Below the pieces are notes generated by a model, which saw only the letters and a program-made list of their open reading frames with translations, made no database searches and had not been told where the DNA came from. 64,000 nucleotides of DNA from Neoechinorhynchus agilis (Eukaryota > Acanthocephala): the NCBI GenBank assembly GCA_051530055.1, contig CM121342.1, forward strand, positions 7,626,001 to 7,690,000, written 5' to 3'. Each line of letters begins with the position of its first letter. Position 1 is the stretch's first letter. The translations under genes were made by a program, and so were the position numbers. Positions 1 to 11,504 of this stretch are shown piece by piece.

Positions 1-140
1 TGAAAGATACTTTCAATAATTTTGCCACAATTTATTTCAAAAATTTGCAAACAATTGACTGAAGAAAGCCAACGAAAAGGCCGAAAATTTTCAAGATAAA
101 TCTATTTTCTTAATCAAACATCGCTAATTGAAACTGAAAC

Positions 141-261
141 TATATTTCACCTCTCGGAAAATTCCGACATTTCCTCAAGGTTTGTCATTGTTTATAAAAG
201 TTCTCCGAAAATAATGACAAACCTTGAGGAAATGTCGGAATTTTCCGAGAGGTGAAATATA
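141..261. repeat. Perfect 49-bp inverted repeat (hairpin)
   Basis: The arm at 141-189 is the exact reverse complement of the arm at 213-261, with a 23-nt spacer. No mismatch is seen in 49 bp, so the structure is either recent or maintained. It lies about 220 bp upstream of the PHKB start codon. No transposase or clear target-site duplication is visible. The rest of 1-478 holds no gene I can support. Confidence 0.95.
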
Positions 262-478
262 TCGGGGAAATATAGATTAGTGAATTTTTGAATCCGAGAA
301 GCACCAAATCAATGCCAATATCGATGAAAGTTTTTTGCTCGCCATTTCCACCATCGATAAATGCGATTAAAGCCCTTTTATGGCGCAATTCTATTCATTT
401 TTGCTACAAATCGAAATTCAACAAAATTCGTTTAGGTTTTTTAATCGCGTTATTTTTCGCTTTCAGATCACTAATTGA

Positions 479-3400
479 ATGCAGTCTGTGCCGACTAAAG
501 TTGCTGATCCTGAAAAGTTTGCGATTGGATCTTCTAATCGGCGTTCAATATTCTCACCTTTAACCTACGGCGATTATGCGCTGCTGGAATCACGACGGCG
601 CCAATCCATCCTTGAGTACCAACACGATTGGAGCGTTGAAATCGAGAAAAAGGTTGACGAATCTCATCAGCTATTTATTAGCAATTTGGATCATTTCTAT
701 AGAAAAGGTAAGTCTTTTAAATGTAATCTTTTGGGGTTTTAAGTGTTTTTAGTTAAATCTGAAATTATGGCATATCAGAGTTTACGCGGTCTGTTTCCTT
801 CTTATCAAGAACCGGAGCCGAATGCATCTCTCGTCCGGGATAATATATTCTGCGCTGCTGCTGTCTGGTCCCTAAGGCAATGTTACATGTGAGTCAATTT
901 TTATTCTCATCCATAACGTTTGTGATGTACCCTTTAAAAATTGAAATTTTAAACATTTTTTTTAGTTTTTATCATCCTTGGGGGGGGAGCGCGGAAATGT
1001 GGTGGAACCAACATATTTTATTGAACTTTTTTGCTCGCAAACAATGATTAGGCGAGTATTACTAGCGAAATAATATCCTTTAAAGATTTTAGGCGTTTAA
1101 TACTTATGCTTGTAACAATTTTAATAGTGATGCTTGGAAACATTCGTTCTTTGAAGGAAGTTTGAGCAGATTTAAAATACTTGCGGCGTTTATAAAAAAA
1201 AGTTACGGGTGAAATTTGATAAAAAAAATCGCAAAATCCTTCGCGATGGTCAATTCTCTTTTCCTTGCCTCATTCGTTTGAGTGCGATCGCTTCCATATT
1301 TTGCTTTCAGCTCGTAAACTAAATTTTTACTTAAGTTAAAACGGATAAAATTGTGATGATAAAAAAGAAGAGTATTTGAAGTGATCATTCGTACATGGCT
1401 GATTATTTTCCTTAGGCATAAATAATCACTTAAAAAATGTAGCAGATAAAATTAAAAAGAAGGTTTGAGAAACAATAAGAAGAGAACGTCATATGATGAA
1501 AATAAAATCAATTTACAGTAGACTGACGAGCAATATTTGTAAATATTTCTTTTTAACCTTATCTAAGAAAACGTTAATTTTTTAGCGAATTATATTAATT
1601 GATTTGTTAATTTGATAATTTTCAGCCTACGGGAAGACCGAAAATTATCAGATGAACATCTTTACCAAAACATTTATTTCTAGAGCTAATTTTTGATAAA
1701 AGACAGGAAATAATCGATTAAGAGACAAGGATATTTTTTTAATAATTGTCTGCAAAAGTAAGACAACTTACCATCTTTTAAACAATTGTTAGGAAAAACG
1801 TCTATTTTCTCATTTTTAGAAATTTAATTTTTTTATAGTCGACAAAAACACATTTGGATCCTTTAAATTTTGCTATAAAAAAACTGTATTCATTGGAAAA
1901 ACGAAAATTATTCGTCATTTTCCTTCGTGAAGTTTTTGTTAAAATTTTAGTCACATTGATGATGATGGTGGAAGGACTTATGAGTTGGGACAATGTGCAG
2001 TCAAGTGCATGAGAGCGATTTTGTTTTGCTGGATGAAACAATCTGAAAAGGTGGAGTTTGATTTAAGTTGACCGTTAATGGTGAATTTCCTGCAGGTAGA
2101 AAAATTTAAATTGGATCAATCACCTGAGTATGCGTTGCACTCGAAATTCTCAATACAGATCAGCTAATCTCAATTTTAGTGATCAAAATCATTAAGCTGT
2201 TGTTTGTTTTTTAAACAAAAGTTAAAGCATTAAATTCTCCCGGTCGTTAACGCCTTGAAAGTCTTAGCCAAAGTTCTTTTATTTAGAAAAAATAAACTCA
2301 TTTTAAATCTTTGTTTCAAAATCGAGATTATCTGCTGTAGATGGAAATGAAATAGTTAGCCACAAGGAATATGGTCATCTCCAAATTTACAACATTTCTT
2401 TATACCTGATATTCCTGGCTCAAATGATAACATCCGGTCTTCAAATAATCTATTCGGCTGATGAGGTAGCATTCATTCAGCAGTTAGTATTTTACGTCGA
2501 GCGAGCTTATCGAACGGCTGATTATGGTTTTTGGGGACGAGGATCAAAGTATAACAATTTCCAATGCGAAATGAATTCTAGTTCTATTGGAGCAGCGAAG
2601 GCAGCTCTTGAAATTCTGAACGGATTCTCGCTATACGGTGATGCTCTTTCATCTCCTCGATCGGTTATTTATGTTGACATTGATGCATACAATCGAAATC
2701 GAAGCACATTCGATACACTTTTACCAAGAGAATCGGCTTCGAAGAATACGGACGCTGCTCTTCTATTTACCATTTCATGGCCAGTTTTTGCAGTCCATAA
2801 TGAGGAACTTGTGAACAAGACCATGTACAAATGTAAGAGCGTTGAAACGGGCGGCATTTTTGCCTCTTGTAATGAATTCTAATTTTGTAGAATCATTTAG
2901 TCTGCCATCTGAGATTTATCTAGCCCGTTATTTTTGCCACGTCGGAAACGACCAAAGATTTGTGGGTTTTTATAAGCTGAAGAGTTAGAAAAAAGTCTAG
3001 CTGGTCTAAACCTACATTTTTTGCCTAAATGCGTTGTCGAAATACTTGTGCTTAGAACCGAAGGGCTCCTTAACCATAATCATTTCAGTTTGTTTATTTG
3101 TACTCTTCATCGACAGTACCTTGAAGGTACTTATTTACAGGAAAATAAGAAGTCCTAGGTTAATGAATTGTTCATCAATTTATTATGCAATATTAAAAAT
3201 ACGATTGTCGTTGTTGTTGTTTTAAATTTTAGTCTTTCATATTTGCATTAGGTTCCACAGGTCTTACGTTTTTGATTCTGCATTATTGGTCAAGAGGCAC
3301 TTTTTTCTTTTGAGAATTCTCTTTACATGCATCCATTTTAATGCAATAAAAGAAAACTGCAAGGTCAATATGGATTTAAGCGGTACTTACGAGATGGACA

Positions 3401-6328
3401 ATATACTGTCCTTGAAGACAAAACACGTCCCTTATACAGAGCGGATGAAGTCAAGAATTTCGATGGAATAGAGTGTCAGTGGCCCTTGTTTTACGCTCAA
3501 ATGGTCATTGACGCTTGCTTCCGTGAAAATGAGGAGACTCGTGAAGAGTACATGAGAAAGCTTCAACCACTTTTGCAGTATCAGGAGAATGGTGACATGA
3601 TGCCAATGTATTTCTATGTCGATCGCGATCAAATCGATACTGCTCGAAACGATCCGGATTCCTGTTGTTTTATGTGTTGTAACGAACTTGAAGAATCGGT
3701 CGGTACTGCGCCTCGAGTGTTCCTATTTGGTCAAGCAATATGGATAATCGCTCAACTCTTAGCAGAGAAACTTCTAAGGCCGAACGACCTCGATCCTGTT
3801 ATGAGACACGAACGTCCTAGTAATCGACCTGCAAGGTTTTCTCGTTATTCATCCATTCACGGGATGTATCCAGACCTCGTAGTCCAAGTGATCGCAATCG
3901 CCGAAAGTGCTAGGCTCCAACAGCTTCTTTTAACCTATGGCATTATAACTCAGACTCCTAAACAGATTGAACCGATTCGAATATGGCCACCATCGGAGCT
4001 AGTTCGAGCTTATGGACATTTAGGTGTAAATGAAAAATTTGAATTTACAGGCAGACCACCTAGACCTATCGGCGTTCTCGGGACCAGTAAGATATATAGA
4101 ATCTGCTCTCAAATGGTCATTTGCTACCCGTTAACATTTGAAACCGTGGAATTTTATATATCTCACGATTTGTCTCTTCTGCTTGACAATGTTCGGGTAA
4201 GTGTGCTTGCCAAGAATGCTAAGTGTCAAGCGATTGAGTTTAGGAAGATTTTGAATTTCTAAAAAGAGGTTGGAAGCTTAAAGGCAGACCTGTCTATTTG
4301 TTGCTTATCAAAGAAGCTCACGTAAAGTAAGTAAATTTTATAAAAATTTGGCCATAAGTTAAATTTTCTAAAAAATTGTTTCTAGAGGTATCACGCGTTT
4401 AAATGTCGTTTGACCCCCATTTTAGGAGTCAACAAAAGACTGAAATTTTAAGTCTACTCGACGCTGTCAAGACCGGTGAAGTTAATGGAGTTCGCGTTCG
4501 TCTGAGCAGACTTCAAACAGTAGTTTCATCTGCAGTGATTGAACATCTCGATTTTCTAAGCATTCCCGATAGCCATTTCGTCGCCAGTGCTATCGAAGAG
4601 CTAAAACTCGATGAGTGGTACTATAAGAGTCTTACTGAGATTTCGTATAAAGAACCGAATCAGAAATATTCTGGCGCCGATCAGCCTCGCCTTGAGGATT
4701 ATTCCACGCTCAACCACGATCAACTAGAGGAAAAACTTTGTTCTCTTCGTTCTAATACGGACGATGACTCCGGGGATATGTTTCAACGGTGTCAGATTCT
4801 CAACGAATTTGCTCGAAGACATGGCTTAGAGCACGTCGTCCAAGGAAGTGACACTACTCGTAAATCGGTTAAAGAATATACTGAACATATGCTCGATATG
4901 GCAAGTGAAACCCACAATTGGGCCCTTATGAGGTATTGCTCGGCAACTTTACGTTTATTCGTAAACAGCCTTGCTCCGTCGATCACTAATATCATTGCCA
5001 GGGGTAAGATCGTGTCGTTTCATAAGAAAGGTTGCGAGAACGACGAAATCGAGATCAGTAAACCTATACAACCTCAAGAAATTTATAATATTATTTAAAG
5101 AACGAAGCCCGCATTATCAATTGAATCTTGAAAATATTCCTGGGCTAGAATAATGCACCGTCTCGTGACTTGACTCCTACAATCCTTTTTAAATTATTTA
5201 ATTTATTTCAGGAAGTTGAGCGTATTTTGTCAGTTCTAAACAAAAATAGTTTATAAACGTCCACACCGACACTATTTTTTACCATTCTTGGCTTTATTTT
5301 AAACTTATTACGTGAATTTCCTTTACATTATCGGCTTGCATTATAATATTCTAGATCAAAAATTTCTGATACTGTTTAATCGTTTCCAGTAAACTTCCTT
5401 TTTTTTGCTTATCTTTTGCGGAAAATTCTTCATGTTCAAAGAACGCTGATTTCTTCAATCTTATAAAAATTTAAAGCAAACTTTATACTGATGCGGACTA
5501 CTTCCATACGACCAATGTTCATCAAGCGATCCATTTTTCGCTGTAATCGTTCAAGAAATGATCTTGTGCATTTCAAACTTTATGTCTACTGAGCCCCTAA
5601 TTTTTGAAGGCATACTAAAACTACGATTTGAATGTATTTTCGAAGCAATGAAGTACGAACTCGATCCGTTTTCACGAGATGTCAACGAACAAGTGAACAT
5701 TTATTCTCTATCTCCTAATGAACTTAAACAACTCGTCTACTATGTATTTACTTGCAACAATACTTTCCCGGAAAGAGATTGTGTAACCCGTCGTCGATTG
5801 GACGGTCTTTTGAACAGATCACCTCTTTCGTTCTACGATCACGCCTGGGCTATTCTAGAACGAACCTATGGGGTTCGGATCGCCGGTACTTTACTTCCCA
5901 GCCAACCAACCTTGTCCGATATGACAAATTACGAACTTAATTTCAGTCTTATGGTCGAGAGAATGCTGAGCAATCTAAAGAATCCGGTCTACCGACAATT
6001 AAACGTTGAACTGGTGCAGCTAATTTACGTGATCCTTTTTCGAAATAACGAAATCAAAGCCGAAAAAGTGATCGATCTCGATGAAATGATCGAACTGGCT
6101 GTCAGCTTATTTGAAAAGGACACGGGAAAGCCGGGTACTATCGACGAGTTTGTTAAGCGACCACCCACACTTAGACGAGGTGGAACTACGAATTTCCTTG
6201 TTCGAGCAGCCACTGACCATCTTTTAAAACATCAACTAACGAACATTGATAATGAACGGAAACGGAGTAGTGACCTTTGCACTGGATTTAAAACTGATCT
6301 GTCATCTTCTGATTGTGTTATTAGCTGA
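479..6328 (+). CDS. PHKB: Phosphorylase b kinase regulatory subunit beta
   Basis: This is the regulatory beta subunit of phosphorylase kinase, which with alpha, gamma and calmodulin activates glycogen phosphorylase. Exons deduced: 479-707, 753-888, 1951-2050, 2096-2162, 2341-2832, about 3364-4196, 4244-4326, 4426-5095 and about 5507-6328. Homology to animal PHKB is colinear throughout: [45 protein letters not shown], then [69 protein letters not shown], and finally [19 protein letters not shown]. The model gives about 1,140 aa, the usual family length. The C-terminus is CVIS, a CaaX box matching the known farnesylation of this subunit. The first ATG with homology just downstream is chosen. 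Oddities: the 2162/2341 intron fits only a GC-AG pair, the 2832/3364 join drops about seven conserved residues if a canonical acceptor is used, and no GT-AG intron bridges 5095 to 5507. Confidence 0.93.
889..1950 (+). other. PHKB: Large PHKB intron
   Basis: This is the longest PHKB intron (1,062 bp). It has a GTGAG donor after the codon part for the residue following QCY, and a TTTTAG acceptor before an exon reading HIDDDGGRT. It is AT-rich and I see no embedded gene or repeat. Confidence 0.75.
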
Positions 6329-6800
6329 TCTAGAAACTTAGTCCTTCTCACCTAATTGACGAAGAGCAAGTAAAACTATCTTTAGTATGGTGAGTTTTTT
6401 TTATCTACGACGAACATTGAGTCAATAAAGGTGAGTAGGAAGTTCGGTTTGGGTGTAATTAAACATTAGTTGACATGCGTTTTTATGAATGTCGATTTAT
6501 AACTAAAGTGGATCTGAAATGTAAGAACGTGTTATTATTTGCGAGTTTTCAAACTTTTTTTACTTTGCGGCTTAATTGCTTTATCAAAAATTCAGGTGAG
6601 TAAAGATAAGAATAATAACAAAAAATCAGCTTTTGATCAAGACGAGGTAATTTTTGTTCTAGGCGAATAAAACCAACTATCAAGACTTATTTAGGTTTAT
6701 TGGATGAAGAACTTGACCAAGAACCATCACCATGGCAACCTCTGTAGTCAAACCGGCTTTTCGATGAAGAATTAAGAATCGATTATTCACTCGATTGAGA

Positions 6801-8646
6801 ATGTCGGTCAAAGGTACAACTTTTTTGTTTGATTTCCTTTGGTAAACCGTTTATTTTAGAAAACAATCAAAAGGAACAAGTTCGTCGCAGCCGCATATCT
6901 CATTACGATCGATTATTGTCACTCACAATTACGGGTAGATCATCGACGATGAATTTTTACACTGATTTAAAATATCTTCATCCAACGTAAGATCAAATCG
7001 CATTAATGCTTTCGTTTTTTAGTTCAATCGTTTAGAATTCGTCGAACATTCTCAGACATGGAACTCATCCGATCAGTCAGTATTCATTCTCGCGTCGGGA
7101 TAGCATGGGTCTCTAGTCTCCGAGCTGTTCAAAGGGTGTTACCGTATGAAGGTCTTGTAAACCATGTAGGCAATGAGTTTCATTTTACCGATAAGTTACG
7201 ATTGGTAGAATTGCTTCGTTACTACGACCGTCGGAATAATGTGACTGATCGGCGACCGGTCGACGACTTGTTTGTGGATCATCCTAAATCTGTACCACCC
7301 ACCTATGATATGATATCACCTGTAGCGAGACAACAAATTATCTCTGAGGCAAATGGTACGTTTTCTTTATAACTTTACTAACATTTTCGCATTATATTCG
7401 TGTAACAAAATACGTTTCACTTTGTTCTTTTATTTGCAAAGAAATATCCGGCAGCTAAATATTGATATTAAACTCATTTATCTTAAGAAAATGATATGTG
7501 GATAATGAAGCCTCCTGCGTTGAACCGAGGACGCGGGATCAGAATAATCCAAGGACTCAGCGAGCTTAAAGACGTAATTGATAAAAAAGGAACGGAGATA
7601 TTTAAAACGCTTCCAAAATCTGCCTCAATGGGCCGATACTTGATTCAGAAATACATCAAAAATCCATTGTTGATCAATTATAAGAAATTTGATATTCGCA
7701 GTTATTTGGCCATTGTTGCCACCAATCCTTTACTGTGCTATCATCAACCTGGTTACATTCGGATATCACTTTATGATTACCGTTCAGATGATAAGAGAGC
7801 TTTAGTACATTTGACAAATCAGGTATTGTGATCCTCGGGTGAAATTGCAAAAAGATATTAAATTCTTGTAATCGGGAATCACGCTCTATAACGCCCCTTT
7901 TTACATTAAAAATGGGAAATTTGTTCTCATTTGTTTCAATCAGTGCGTTCAAAGACGCGATGAACGATATGAAATGGAAAAAGAAGATACTGTATGGTCA
8001 ATCAATCAACTCAATGATTACTTGAACACTCATTACGCTGATCATGTAAACTATAAACCAGATTGGGCACTCACTGAACTTCAAGTAATTTTTAGCTTTT
8101 TTTCACTTTCCCATTGACTGTTGTTGTAGGAAATTCAAAGAAGGATTTTAAGAAGAGTTGTAGATAGCGCCCGGTTGCGGTTGGCCCCGGTTGATGGTCA
8201 ATTCGGTTTATACGGATGTGATTTTATGATCGACGAAAACCTGAAAGTCTATCTGATTGAAATTAACCTTGGTCCTGCTCTTGATACAAACACAAAAGTG
8301 CTCTCCGATGTTATTCCTAAAGTACTCCGTGAAACAATCAGTGAGTTGTCGTGTGTTTTTTTGCGAATATTAACCAAAACTATTAAACTTTAAAGGATTG
8401 GCTGCTGAATGTTATGACAAAAAGCGATGTGGAATACGGTACTTACCACTGCTTTTAAAGCATTCAATGAAACTCGTCTACGCGTCACCGTTCAAACCTA
8501 GCATCAATCTGCCCGGTCCGTATACAATTGAGAGACATCTTCGGCGTGTTCAATTAATTGGTAGGTATCCGGTAGATTTAAAGAAGATTGCGATTGAGAA
8601 GTGTCTTGAGAGAAACGGATTAGTTTTCAATGAAAAGAAAAACTGA
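6801..8646 (+). CDS. TTLL10: Tubulin tyrosine ligase-like protein, TTLL10 type
   Basis: The product is a TTL-family enzyme of the ATP-grasp fold that ligates amino acids, probably glycine, onto tubulin or other proteins. Exons: 6801-6813, 6860-6986, 7036-7355, 7488-7822, 7944-8084, 8130-8340 and 8396-8646. These sum to 1,398 nt (465 aa) with every phase matching. Family motifs in order are WIMKPPALNRGRGIRI (nucleotide-binding strand), YLIQKYIKNPLLI, KKFDIRSYLAIVATNP, a glycylase-like YHQPGYIRISL, ALVHLTNQCVQ, then EDTVWS, and the metal/ATP motif EINLGPALDTN. The DIRSY...GYIRIS...HLTNQ...KEDTVWS pattern is closest in my memory to TTLL10, a polyglycylase, rather than to polyglutamylases. The first exon codes only MSVK plus one base, so a different upstream start is possible. 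It follows PHKB by about 470 bp on the same strand; introns are 45-135 bp. Confidence 0.8.
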
Positions 8647-9436
8647 TTTAATTTTTGTCTAATTTGAACGTGATTTAGTCTAAAATGTAAGGTTCTGTTG
8701 AATTGAGGCTTAAAATAATAAGACAATAAAGAATCTTTTAGTTGCAAAAAACAGACATTCAAACACGCCGATGCTCATACCTAATTTTTTTTTGATTCGC
8801 CTCAAATGTTCTATTTAGATTTTTTTAGACTTTTAATATTTTAAATAATATCCAAATAAAGGAAACAAATCCCCATAGTAGGAGGATATTTCTCTATTTT
8901 TTAAATTATCCTCAAGCAAGAAATAAATCGAGAGAAACGTTGCACAAATAAGCGGACTGATTTTGTTAATACCTGTATTTAAAATAGTGCTCTTTAAAAG
9001 AAATCTTTATGTAAATCATAATTACAAGTATACTTTTCAGAATCTTTTTCAAAAAAGAAGAGCTTTCCTGTACTACGTAGTCGAATTCAAGAAATCCAAT
9101 ATCTACAATAAAGTATTTGTTATTATTGATATCCAGAAAAGTAATTCCTTAAAAAAAATCCCGGATTGTAATTTGTTTTCCAGAAAATACTGCATTTTGC
9201 TTGTTCGCACTAAAATTTTATTCGCCTTTAAAAAACTTTTGTGTTAAATTCTAAAAATATCATGTAATATTTGTTAATCCTTTCGCTCAAAGGACCTTTT
9301 GCGATTCCTAAATGGTCGATTCAATCCATCCTTACAATCAAGTCTGTGATGATTCGCCTCGACCCTGTGTCCTCTGGCCAAGATAGTCAATTATTCGTTT
9401 AATGCGTTTTTTTTCAACTCATGTCTACGTGTTCGT
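8647..9436. other. Intergenic gap, TTLL10 to tropomyosin
   Basis: This is AT-rich DNA between two convergent genes. A 94-codon open frame at 8963-9247 has low-complexity composition (Lys, Asn, Phe rich) and no recognisable motif, so I do not call it. AATAAA-type poly(A) signals lie near 8726 (AATAAAG) for the + gene. Confidence 0.5.
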
Positions 9437-10342
9437 CTAATAAGTTGACAGTTCTGTGAGTGTACTTTCCAATTCTTCACAGACATTGCGATATCTTTTC
9501 TTTCTATCCCTTATTTGATCTTCTAGTTCATCAATAACATCCTGAAGCTTCACAATTTCCTCTTCGGCCTTATTGGCTCTTTGCTCGGCCACTTTAAATC
9601 TTGCATTAAGATCCTTTATTGTGTCATCAGCCACTTTATCGTTCTTCATTCTTTTTCGATTACTCACTTCCAAAGATTTCACATTATTACTAACCACAAC
9701 GAGTTCTTCTTCTAGTTCCACTAACTTCGCTTCTGCTTCATTCGCCGCTCGTTCCGTAGAATCAAGATCAATATCCATCACCGCCAACGTACTCGAAACG
9801 TTCTCGAATTTGGTTTCACTTTCCTGTGCACTAGCTGTGACTTCAGCTAGTTGACTTTCTAATAAATTGATTCTGTCAATGTCCTGCTGTTTCCTTTGCT
9901 CCAGAGCTTTACAGTTTCGACTACTTTCATCCGCGACTCCGGACGCTTCATCTAATTTAACTGTAACTTGAGTCAATCTTTGATTTGTAGCTTCAACTTT
10001 ATTCTCAAGTTCTCTAAGTTCATTTAAAAGTCGGTGCATTTCTGTGTCCGCTTCTTCTCCTTTTTGATCTTCGGTCTCTAAACGAGCTTCGGTGTCCGCT
10101 AACTGAGTTTTGAGCTGTTCAATCTCAGCTTCAGTGCTGGACATCTTTTTCCGAATATCCGTATTTTCCTGCTCAGCAGCAACAACCTTCTTTTCAATCT
10201 CCTTCACTCGTGCTTCAGCTTCGTCTGCAGCATCAATAGCATCCTCCTTTTCTTGGCGAAGAGCCATCATCTTCTTTCTAATGTTGCCCATCACACTTAT
10301 ATCATTTCCACTACTAGATCCTGAAATCGAACCGGTCGACAT
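9437..10342 (-). CDS. Tropomyosin, intronless
   Basis: This is an actin-binding coiled-coil protein of thin filaments and the cytoskeleton. The whole coding region is one exon. From the upstream ATG it codes for 301 aa. From the second in-frame ATG (10291) it codes for exactly 284 aa, the canonical long tropomyosin length, beginning MGNIRKKMMAL like the usual MDAIKKKMQAL. Continuous heptads run end to end, with family hallmarks LRELENKVEAT, KVDE-like KLDEASGVADES, LVELEEELVVVSNNVKSLE and a C-terminus CEELESTLTELSTY resembling the standard C-terminus. The 17-residue Ser/Gly extension would block the tropomyosin head-to-tail overlap if translated, so 10291 is probably the functional start, although both ATGs have a purine at -3. 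Most bilaterian tropomyosin genes have many alternatively spliced exons; an intronless copy suggests either loss of introns or a retrogene. Confidence 0.93.
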   Translation of the reverse strand: MSTGSISGSSSGNDISVMGNIRKKMMALRQEKEDAIDAADEAEARVKEIEKKVVAAEQENTDIRKKMSSTEAEIEQLKTQLADTEARLETEDQKGEEADTEMHRLLNELRELENKVEATNQRLTQVTVKLDEASGVADESSRNCKALEQRKQQDIDRINLLESQLAEVTASAQESETKFENVSSTLAVMDIDLDSTERAANEAEAKLVELEEELVVVSNNVKSLEVSNRKRMKNDKVADDTIKDLNARFKVAEQRANKAEEEIVKLQDVIDELEDQIRDRKKRYRNVCEELESTLTELSTY

Positions 10343-11504
10343 TTTGACAAGTACACTGGATTCGGTTGGATGTAAGAGTAGAACTAAAATGACGAGAGGG
10401 AGTGAGGGATAAATACAACCAAAAAAGACGAGACAAAAGGATCAACAGTGGCGATGATGAAAATATACAAGGAAATAGGACAGGGGCACAACAAGGAGGT
10501 GAACAAGGTGTCACACACACCCAAGAGAGCAAACGCAATGACACTACCAAACATCATGCGCCTCCTCCTCCTCTTCATCGAGAATAATCGACCTGGAATG
10601 CATGGAGGCAACGATGAAAAATACATATCCATTGACCTTGCTCAATCATGCGTGCTTAGTCTCGAGTTTTCTAAACGAAATATCCACTATATCTGTTAAG
10701 GTAGTCAATTATGTGACAGATTCGGACGTTTTTTGGTCTTGAAGACGAAAGGGTTCAAGTGGAGGTCACTGGTAAGCTTTCGTTTTGTATCAGATGTAAA
10801 ACTTGTGGCGGCCTTGATGTACAACATCTTGAGAAGTCATTAGGTGTCGATATGCTCAGAAATTCTCAGACAAAAGTACGATTGGAATGTTTTAGTCGTC
10901 GGTGAAATCCTTCAATGCGGAAATTATTAACATTTCAATTTGAAAACGCTTAAACACATTCTTATGTTCACTTTCGCGGATCGAGGTTTCAATGAAAATT
11001 CTAACTTTTAGGAAAAGAACACTACTATGCCACACTGAAATCAATTTTCTTTCAAAAACTTGAACTACTCTTTTGACCCATCGAATATCTGTCAATGAGC
11101 AATGAAGAACACCTCGGCATTTTGCTTATATAAATATCAGTCGAATTCCATTTACAAGGGTTGCGTCCAAAATGCCGTATGAAGGTGCCTTCCAAGAAAC
11201 TGATCGGGGAGTAGAAAAGGATTCTTGTGCTTCCATTTTTGTTAATTGTACAGAAAAGGTCACATTCTAAAAAGAATATCAATAAATCTTTATGCTTATT
11301 AAAGGTATTAGTAAAATAATTTACAGGATTTAATTCATAACTGAGATAAATTTACTCGTCAACTGCACAGTCTTCACCAAATAAACGAAAAACGCAGCCA
11401 ATGATAAATTAGGATAATTTCGCTACCCACTGTTCCTTCTATCTTTTTGACAGGCGGCGCTTCAAAAGATTAATGTGAACGAAAAAATCCCAACGAAAAC
11501 TTTT
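10343..11504. other. Tropomyosin upstream region, no gene seen
   Basis: About 10370-10660 is the immediate 5' flank of tropomyosin on the minus strand and is rich in TCC/CCT on that strand (GAGGAG on +). Beyond it, 10660-11504 shows no coding sequence I can support; the open frames there are short and low in complexity. Confidence 0.4.

Noticed and set aside
8963-9247. 94-codon open frame between TTLL10 and tropomyosin
   Set aside because: AT-driven composition (Lys, Asn, Phe, Ile), no motif, no partner exons.
9573-10412. Ser/Leu-rich + strand frames opposite tropomyosin
   Set aside because: They are antisense shadows of the heptad-repeat coding sequence.
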